From: an uncultured Bacteroidota bacterium
GTDB taxonomy: Bacteria > Bacteroidota > Bacteroidia > Chitinophagales > Chitinophagaceae
Assembly: GCA_903905065.1 (NCBI GenBank)
Contig: CAIVEW010000029.1
Span: forward strand, 1-37,318
DNA length: 37,318 bases
Reading direction: 5' to 3'
Of this stretch, positions 31,287 to 37,318 are shown piece by piece. The stretch's first letter is position 1. Each line of letters opens with the position of its first letter. Position numbers and translations under genes: made by a program. The notes under the pieces were generated by a model. That model was not told the origin of the DNA and did no database searches. It saw only the letters and a program-made list of their open reading frames with translations.

Positions 31287-33333
31287 TGCCTGGAGGTACG
31301 GCAGGAATAATATTTCCGTGTTTCAATTCGTTTGCCTGGGAAGCTGAAGCCAGTGGCGCAATAAAATACATTTTTACCGCCCCCTTATTCTTTGCGTGTA
31401 TCTCTCCTCTGTAAGTAAAAGAGAACTTATTCTTTATCAGTTCGTATGTTGTTTCTGAAACGTTGATCTTTCCAGACTCGCCGTGCTGCTCCATACGGGC
31501 TGCCATATTCACGGTATCGCCCCATATATCATACGCAAACTTCTTTATTCCAACGATGCCGGCGATAACACTTCCGGTATGCAGACCTATCCGCACATGA
31601 AAAGTTTTTTCTCCCACCTGTTTCCGACGGTTACGTATATAGTCCCTTATTTCCATTGCTGCTTTTACAGCATTCTCGGTTTGTTCCGCAGTTGTCACGG
31701 GCAATCCGGCCACTGCCAGGTAAGCATCGCCAATGGTTTTTATCTTTTCAATGTTATACTTGCCCATGATTCCATCGAAGGCTTTAAAGCAAATGTTAAG
31801 CTCATCTATAAGTTCTTGCGGACTCATTTTCTCACTAGCTCTCGTAAAGTCAACAAAATCTGTAAAGATCACGGTCACATTATCAAATTGACGTGCGGTA
31901 GCATTTCCGGTTTTTTTCAGCTCTTCAGCAACTTCGGCAGGTAGTATATTCAGCAACAATTCGTCTGAGCGCTTCCGCTCATGTTCGGCTTTTCTCCGCT
32001 CGCGATATATGAACACAGAGAGCAAAGAAAGCAACACAATGCCTCCTGCGTACAATACTTCTTCTTTTTTCTTTTTAGAAAGCAATACCTTTTCTAATTC
32101 CAGTTCTTTGTCTTTCAGCTCGAGCACTCTCTTGTTATCTACAGCGGCGAGTCTCAAAGCCTTGTCTGCCGAAAATATGCTGTCTTTTTTGATGATAGCC
32201 TGCCGGTAAGCTTCCAGCGCCTCCTTGTACCTTCCTGACATACCGAGTGCCTCTGAAAGATAAGTATATATTTCCTCTGCTGTCTCCGTTGCGCCTCCGT
32301 ATGTATCTAGTGCCGTGTCCAGCAGTACGATCGCTTTCTGAAGGCGGGCGGCATTCCCGACGGGAATAAAATCATCTGGGGGTATATATTGCGAACTGTC
32401 CTTCACTATGTCTACCAATACTTCCCCCAACCCCATCAACCACAGATGATCAGGAAAATTTACTGCCTTACCTTCCGCCTGGCACCTGTTAAAACAATCG
32501 ATCGCCTTCAGGTACTCTTTCTTCTCCTGGTATACCCTACCTATGTCCCTTACAACATTGACGGCTTTTACTTTATTAACGTTGCCATTATCATCTAATG
32601 TGGCATAACGCGAAAAAACGGCATAACTCTGCTCATAGTATTTTAGCGCTTTGTCGTATTCCTTAGTGTTGACGCAGATTTGTGCGAGCGCATTTTGAAC
32701 CTTTGCCATCCCGATCTCGGAATGGCTATCGTTGTAATAGGCCAGAAGTTTGCTGAGGTACTTAACCGCACCAGCATAATTTTTGGACGGTATATAGATA
32801 TCATTTGCCAGATTATACCATACACTGGCGATGGCTGCTGTATCCTTGAGCGATTCAAATTTTTTCAGCGACATAAAATAATACTCCAGCGCCTTATCAG
32901 TAATATGAAGCGAGAGATAAGCTGTGCCTATCTTATAGTAGCATTCCGCCTCTTCAGCGTCTTTACTATTTTGTTTGCACAGATCCAGGTTATTAAAAAG
33001 GTATCCCATTGCCTTGCCACTATTACTTTGCAGCCGGTAGAGTGAATAAAATCTCGAATTCGCCTCCTTTATTCCCGGTACAAAATTCATTTTTTCGGCC
33101 AGTGACCTTGCCCTACGCAAATAATATTCGCAGTTCAAGCTATCCTGCACAAAACTTAGATAGGCATCACTGATCTGCAGGAATAAGTGGACTTTATTAG
33201 TATCGTCAGTTGATTTAGGGATCTGAATCAACATTGAATCAATTAAAGGCATCCCCTCCCTTTTTTGGGCAGATCCTTTAAACGTACTTAGCAAGAGAAG
33301 ACAAACAAATATTAGCTTTTTAGATAGAGACAA
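31273..33333 (-). CDS. Membrane TPR-class III adenylate cyclase
   Basis: 686 residues if started at TTG 33333, which gives a clean signal peptide or signal anchor (SLSKKLIFVCLLLLSTFKGS, then AQ). The frame runs 46 codons further up to a TTG at 33471, but that part looks non-coding. About six TPRs fill the middle, then a coiled coil and a TM helix (VLYAGGIVLLSLLSVFIY) before the cyclase. Counted from 33333, metal ligands are Asp492 and Asp536, adenine-specifying residues Lys532 and Asp602, and transition-state residues Asn609 and Arg613. All are present, so it should make cAMP. TPRs are presumably extracytoplasmic sensors. Confidence 0.9.
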   Translation of the reverse strand: MSLSKKLIFVCLLLLSTFKGSAQKREGMPLIDSMLIQIPKSTDDTNKVHLFLQISDAYLSFVQDSLNCEYYLRRARSLAEKMNFVPGIKEANSRFYSLYRLQSNSGKAMGYLFNNLDLCKQNSKDAEEAECYYKIGTAYLSLHITDKALEYYFMSLKKFESLKDTAAIASVWYNLANDIYIPSKNYAGAVKYLSKLLAYYNDSHSEIGMAKVQNALAQICVNTKEYDKALKYYEQSYAVFSRYATLDDNGNVNKVKAVNVVRDIGRVYQEKKEYLKAIDCFNRCQAEGKAVNFPDHLWLMGLGEVLVDIVKDSSQYIPPDDFIPVGNAARLQKAIVLLDTALDTYGGATETAEEIYTYLSEALGMSGRYKEALEAYRQAIIKKDSIFSADKALRLAAVDNKRVLELKDKELELEKVLLSKKKKEEVLYAGGIVLLSLLSVFIYRERRKAEHERKRSDELLLNILPAEVAEELKKTGNATARQFDNVTVIFTDFVDFTRASEKMSPQELIDELNICFKAFDGIMGKYNIEKIKTIGDAYLAVAGLPVTTAEQTENAVKAAMEIRDYIRNRRKQVGEKTFHVRIGLHTGSVIAGIVGIKKFAYDIWGDTVNMAARMEQHGESGKINVSETTYELIKNKFSFTYRGEIHAKNKGAVKMYFIAPLASASQANELKHGNIIPAVPPGINPQ

Positions 33334-33503
33334 GACATACAGCAAACCGGGTAGACGAACTGCCTTTTCCCCAATAATATTAACGTTGGATTCACCCGGT
33401 AAGGTGTAAATGGATTGTAAGCGAACAAGAGTAGTGTTGTGCTTGGTCATCCGTAAAGGGCAGAACAACACTATGCCACCAAAGACAATAATAAAAACGT
33501 GGC

Positions 33504-34153
33504 CTATCTTATCGCTTGTAAAACGTAGTATATTCTCATCATCCCGTTATCCTTCGCGGCGATCTCGCCCCTGAAGTACCACTTAAATCTATCTTTTGCC
33601 ATTTCATAGGTGGTCTCTGAATGTTTATCTTACCACCTTCGCTGTTTTGTTCCCTACGGGCCGCAGTATTCACCGTGTTACGCCAAATATCACGATGCGC
33701 CACCGCCTGGCCTAGCTTGTCTTGTGCGTCTTGGTCTATTTGCAGGCGTTTCTGCAGGTACTTAAGGGCCATGTGACAATCGCTCTGGCGCGAATACAAA
33801 CCAGCCAAATTGCGGTAAGTGGCGGAAAGTACCCTTTTATCGCGCATTTCTTCACATGTGTGGATAGCCGCAGCAAAGTATTCAAGAGATTTTGCGCGCC
33901 CCGGGATTTGAAAATAGTTGGCAACCAGGCAATTATATGCATCCGCAATCCCTTTATTCCAATTGAGCTTTTCTGCCAGGTCCAGGGCTAGTTGGCCATA
34001 TTTTGCTTCTTCAGCACCATTCGCAGTAATATAGCAACTTGAAAGTAAATTGAGGAGGATTATTTTGCTGGTATATTCTCTATTTCTGAATCGCTCACTT
34101 GCCGGCTCCTTCACCAGGGAATCTATAAAGGGTTGCCCTTGCTTTTTCTGTGC
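33504..34153 (-). pseudogene. Decayed TPR-adenylate cyclase paralogue
   Basis: A damaged copy of the neighbouring TPR proteins. The front begins mid-sequence (AQKKQGQPFIDSLVKE) straight after the stop of the upstream gene, with its signal peptide lost. Three or four TPRs follow. Then the frame jumps from a TPR (LGQAVAH) directly into the cyclase end (RDIWRNTVNTAARREQ, compare YDIWGDTVNMAARMEQ), so the TM helix and most of the cyclase are deleted. Near 33618-33624 one T is missing relative to the intact gene: after INI the frame shifts. Restored, it reads SETTYEMAKDRFKWYFRGEI and ends at a TAG at 33504. A stub ORF from GTG 34114 to 33539 survives. Confidence 0.88.
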
Positions 34154-34168
34154 CCGCGCACGAATCCG

Positions 34169-35632
34169 CTAGCCGTAGAGCTCAATCGTATCATCTGCCA
34201 GGGTTATTACCTGCATAATACTGTTATCGAGATCCTTGACCGCACGATCGATCTCGGGAGTGATCTCCTTACAAAATTCTTCCGGGGTGAGGTGTTCCAT
34301 AATGGTCATAGCGCCCATGATACGCGTGAGGGGTTCTCGCATTCTATGCGCGTTATACTGCACAAGCTCCACAAGCTTACGGTTAGCGTGAGCGCGTTTT
34401 TCGTTGGCCTCTGCCAATTCCCAGGTGCGCGCGGCGATCGTTTGTTCCTGTTCAGCTACGAGTTTTTTGATGATGTTATTGGCTTTATGCTTCTGCCGAT
34501 ACGCATAAAAAATAATCACTGCCAGCACCAACAGGAAGCTGGCAAAAGCTATTGCGGCAAACCGGTAGCTTCGTTCAGTTTTCAGGTTGGCGGCATTGAT
34601 CGCATCATTATTTTTCTTATCCTGAAGTGCTCGCTGGCTTATTTGCTCTGCTTTGGCTTTTTCCTGATCGAACTTCATCTGCAGACGTTCTTCTTCCAGT
34701 TTCTTTTGCTGTTCAATTGCCGATGTCTTCAGCTCAAAGTTATATTGATTCTCCGCCTGCTTCAGTGAATCCTCCATTTTCAGCTCCTCTCTTTCGCTCT
34801 GCGTTTCTGCCGCTGCTATCTTCTTTTCATAGGCGTTCGAGATCACCTCCTTCAACATAAATTGTCTTCTTGAGGAGTCTCCAGCGTCTTTGAGGGCACT
34901 ACTACCGGAATTAATATCCATGGACGATTCAAGATCCTCGAGCTGCCTCCTCATTTTCAAGGCCTTGAAGTCATGTCCTGGCGTCAGAGAGTTTTGACCA
35001 ATTTTGTTGAAAAAAGCACCAACATTTGTAGACTTACTGGCCTGGAATGCTTTCATTAAATATTCCTTAGCATTGGTATAGTCTGTACGGTCTTCATAAC
35101 AGATGCTTATGTTCGCTAAAATTCTTGCAATTTCAATCGCGTCACCAATATCTTTAGCTTCATCAAGTGCCTTGAAATAATAATCCGACGCCCTTTTATA
35201 ATTAGCTTTTTCTGAGTAGCAAAGACCTATGTCCCGATATGCTTCAACCAGTTCCTTTTTGTCCCCTGCCGCCTCAACAGATTTAACTTTGACCAATAAA
35301 TATTTTAAGGCATCGGCATAGTCGCCTTTGAACAAATAACAGTCAGCAAGACTTCCATTCGCACCCGTTATTCCTTTTTTCCATTTCAATTTTTCGGCTA
35401 GTGCAAGTCCCTGCTGACCATACTTGATTCCATCATCAGGCTTAGTGGGGGCATAACTCAACGACAGTAAATTAAGTAGGTTGACTTTATTCGAGTCTTC
35501 AATGTTCGTGTACTTGATCGAATTTAATTCTTTAAGCAAGGAATCAGCAGATGGCCGATCTTGCTTTTGCGCAAAGCCCTTGAAAGAAATATTAATGAGG
35601 AAACAAAACAGTATGATCCTAAATGATCTCAT
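34169..35632 (-). CDS. TPR/coiled-coil membrane protein ending in a histidine-kinase DHp domain without ATPase
   Basis: 487 residues. Signal peptide (MRSFRIILFCFLINISFKGFAQ), about four TPRs (~60-200), a charged coiled coil (~265-350), one transmembrane helix (RFAAIAFASFLLVLAVIIFY), a second coiled coil, and a C-terminal HisKA-like hairpin: VELVQYNAHRMREPLTRI with His429 as the phospho-acceptor, followed by a second helix (AVKDLDNSIMQVITLADDTI). It stops where a HATPase domain should begin. It is therefore either phosphorylated by another kinase, a pseudokinase scaffold, or a truncated kinase. The stop at 34169 is clean. Confidence 0.85.
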   Translation of the reverse strand: MRSFRIILFCFLINISFKGFAQKQDRPSADSLLKELNSIKYTNIEDSNKVNLLNLLSLSYAPTKPDDGIKYGQQGLALAEKLKWKKGITGANGSLADCYLFKGDYADALKYLLVKVKSVEAAGDKKELVEAYRDIGLCYSEKANYKRASDYYFKALDEAKDIGDAIEIARILANISICYEDRTDYTNAKEYLMKAFQASKSTNVGAFFNKIGQNSLTPGHDFKALKMRRQLEDLESSMDINSGSSALKDAGDSSRRQFMLKEVISNAYEKKIAAAETQSEREELKMEDSLKQAENQYNFELKTSAIEQQKKLEEERLQMKFDQEKAKAEQISQRALQDKKNNDAINAANLKTERSYRFAAIAFASFLLVLAVIIFYAYRQKHKANNIIKKLVAEQEQTIAARTWELAEANEKRAHANRKLVELVQYNAHRMREPLTRIMGAMTIMEHLTPEEFCKEITPEIDRAVKDLDNSIMQVITLADDTIELYG

Positions 35633-35779
35633 AACACAATTGCCAACGCAAAATAAAGGTATTTATCAGCACGTTACATATTACCATTGTTATTGGCTTG
35701 TAAATGCTGTATTTTTTCAGCGGACTTTTTTAATTTTTCGCCAGAAAACCCTTGATTTTTATATATTTTCACGCCACCA

Positions 35780-36802
35780 ATGACTGCTGAATTAAAGAAA
35801 CTTTTTCAATCGCTACAGCTGCGTCAGTTTGCGCCGGTTTACATGATAGATGGTGAAGAGCCCTACTATCTGGACCTTGTAACAGACTATTTCGAGAACC
35901 AGGTGCTCACCCCTTCCGAACGCGACTTTAACCTTACAGTACTCTACGGCAAGGACGCCGATTGGTCTGATGTGCTTAATGCATGCCGCCGCTTCCCGAT
36001 GTTCGCCGAGAAACAGGTGGTGATATTAAAAGACGCGGCCTCGTTGAAAGGTGATTCCGGTGAAAATAAAGGACTTAACTCGTTACTTAGCTACATCGAA
36101 AAACCGTCGTTATCAACCATTTTTCTGATCGAACATGCCGGCAAAAAAGTTGATGGAAAAACGAGATTTGCAAAGCGGGTAAAAGAAAAGGGTATATGTT
36201 TTACCTCCGACAAAATAAAGGACGACAATATCCCCCAATGGATACAAGCCCATGGCAAAGACGTTGGCTTTCAAATAGGCCAGCGCGAGTCTGAAATGCT
36301 CGCATCCTACCTGGGCAATGACCTGCAACGCATAGTGAACGAAATAGAAAAAGTACGCATTAATGTACCGAACGAAAAAGAACTAACACAGCAGATCATT
36401 CAGAAGTACATCGGCATCAGCAAGGAATACAATGTTTTTGAATTTCCGGAGGCGCTCACTAGTGGCGACAAGGACAAACTATACCGCATGCTTGCTTATT
36501 TTCTTGCCAACCCCAAGGCTGCACCCATGCCGTTGCTCATAGGTTCTTTTTACAATCATTTTAACCGGCTATATCAGGCCAACTTCCTACGTGGAAAAAC
36601 TGACAAAGAAGCTGCAGCCGCTCTGGGAATTTCTCCGTGGTTGGTAAAAAACATTTTGACATCGGCGCAGTATTGGCCATTGCAACGCGTGGAAAGGTGC
36701 ATGCTGCTGCTAAGCAAGTACAGCACAATGGCAGTAGGCATAAAAAACACTTCTAGCGACAGGGAATTGCTTAAGGAAATGGTAGGGCAAATGATTGCTT
36801 AA
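35780..36802 (+). CDS. holA: DNA polymerase III subunit delta
   Basis: 340 residues, the usual length. It starts with LKKLFQSLQLRQFAPVYMID followed by GEEPYYLDLVTDYFE, the typical N-terminal delta motif (YLLxGEExxLxxxxxxxI). Other signs are LNACRRFPMFAEKQVVILKD, ASYLGNDLQRIVNEIEK, and the C-terminal clamp-loader collar helices. The delta subunit opens the beta clamp within the clamp loader. Single gene; the start ATG 35780 is supported by the family N-terminus. Confidence 0.94.
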   Translation: MTAELKKLFQSLQLRQFAPVYMIDGEEPYYLDLVTDYFENQVLTPSERDFNLTVLYGKDADWSDVLNACRRFPMFAEKQVVILKDAASLKGDSGENKGLNSLLSYIEKPSLSTIFLIEHAGKKVDGKTRFAKRVKEKGICFTSDKIKDDNIPQWIQAHGKDVGFQIGQRESEMLASYLGNDLQRIVNEIEKVRINVPNEKELTQQIIQKYIGISKEYNVFEFPEALTSGDKDKLYRMLAYFLANPKAAPMPLLIGSFYNHFNRLYQANFLRGKTDKEAAAALGISPWLVKNILTSAQYWPLQRVERCMLLLSKYSTMAVGIKNTSSDRELLKEMVGQMIA

Positions 36803-36989
36803 AAAAAATTTGGCGCTGCTTTTTTGCGCTTGCCCATCACGTTTTACGCAAGACAGAACTTAAGACAAAGAAATAAATCGCAGCCAACATAGCCCATTTG
36901 CCAGGTTAAGATTTAGGAGAAGTAGCAAATGTAGACATGCATTGATCGATAACTGATCAAAGCTGCAATCTTCCCGTGATATTCAACGC

Positions 36990-37178
36990 CTAAAAGCTGG
37001 AGCCATTAAAGTTCACGATATACTTATGTAATAGTTCGTATTCACGTTTTATTTCCGGTTTCAAGGGTTCCTTTTTCCTGGGCGATTCGTCGTTGTGGTG
37101 TTTTTTTGCAGCATTCGTTTCAGGCACATGGGCCTTGTTCTTTTCAGTTCCGTGACTGTGTACTTGTGAGTTTGGCAT
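36990..37178 (-). CDS. Small charged hypothetical protein
   Basis: 62 residues, His-, Lys-, Asn- and Pro-rich, and probably disordered except for the C-terminal part (KPEIKREYELLHKYIVNF). The ATG at 37178 is followed by a uniform reading frame. No family is recognised. The 140 bp upstream are very AT-rich and show no clear TTTG/TAnnTTTG pair. Between holA and this gene (36803-36989) I see nothing. It may also be a spurious frame. Confidence 0.45.
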   Translation of the reverse strand: MPNSQVHSHGTEKNKAHVPETNAAKKHHNDESPRKKEPLKPEIKREYELLHKYIVNFNGSSF

Positions 37179-37318
37179 CTTAGTTAAGTTTTAAAGTTGA
37201 GTAATATTATTACGACTGTTGTTTTTACATTTGTTAATTTATTGTAAATGTAAATCAAATAATTCAATCAAACAACATTTCATTAACAACAATTGTGAAT
37301 TTAATTAACAAAAATAAC

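Noticed and set aside
33539..34114. Stand-alone 191-residue TPR protein starting at GTG
   Set aside because: Its end is the out-of-frame or truncated cyclase tail, and its front lacks the signal peptide of the paralogues, so it is part of a pseudogene.
34133..34768. Open frame of 211 codons on the plus strand
   Set aside because: Antisense to the TPR-DHp gene, which has the signal peptide, TPRs and domain order of a real protein.

Overview
The window reads as a contig from a Bacteroidota genome, most likely a Chitinophagales/Chitinophagaceae-type bacterium. The evidence is three secreted proteins with type IX secretion (Por) C-terminal sorting domains, promoters of the TTTG/TAnnTTTG type typical of this phylum, weak or absent Shine-Dalgarno sequences, several genes that seem to start with TTG, and TPR proteins fused to signalling domains. 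No rRNA, tRNA, CRISPR array, insertion sequence or integrase was recognised.

Region 1 (1-2.4 kb) is AT-rich and accessory. It holds the C-terminal end of an SMC/AAA-like ATPase that runs off the left edge, followed by an AlbA_2 (Schlafen-like) protein with a GHKL-type ATPase domain. A T9SS cargo protein (2.6-3.8 kb) and a short decayed stretch follow.

Region 2 (4.1-9.4 kb) is the main point of interest. On the plus strand is a complete type III CBASS anti-phage operon in the canonical order: CD-NTase (cyclic oligonucleotide synthase), bacterial HORMA (Cap7), TRIP13-like AAA+ ATPase (Cap6) and NucC-type endonuclease effector. Divergently transcribed from the same 137-bp intergenic region is a tightly packed three-gene unit: a sigma-70/ECF-like sigma factor, an unknown 115-residue protein and an ImmA/IrrE (M78) metallopeptidase. 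This arrangement recalls the CapH-CapP (repressor plus M78 protease) control of CBASS, but with a sigma factor in the regulator position. The shared intergenic region holds two abutting perfect inverted repeats. I infer a protease-controlled sigma factor switch for the CBASS operon; this is the best candidate for an undescribed system.

Region 3 (9.5-10.9 kb) has one orphan 175-residue gene and, on the minus strand, a small membrane protein sandwiched between two stop-free remnants that look like decayed genes. This probably marks the right border of the accessory island.

Region 4 (10.9-31.3 kb) is ordinary chromosome: an MBOAT O-acyltransferase with an SGNH-like partner, a TPR protein, a PaiB-like protein, a large Ig-like-repeat T9SS protein, TcdA with a TatD-like hydrolase, TspO, a luciferase-like monooxygenase, a secreted pirin, a BNR-repeat T9SS protein, a 57-residue helical protein, a VOC protein with a histone-H1-like tail, a membrane protein, an NlpC/P60 peptidase, an OmpR-family response regulator, a coiled-coil membrane protein and a PolB-like 3'-5' exonuclease.

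Region 5 (31.3-35.6 kb) is a family of three TPR signalling paralogues on the minus strand: an intact membrane adenylate cyclase, a wrecked copy with a large internal deletion plus a 1-bp frameshift, and a TPR/coiled-coil/TM protein that ends in a histidine-kinase DHp helix without an ATPase domain. DNA polymerase III delta (holA) and a small charged protein close the window.
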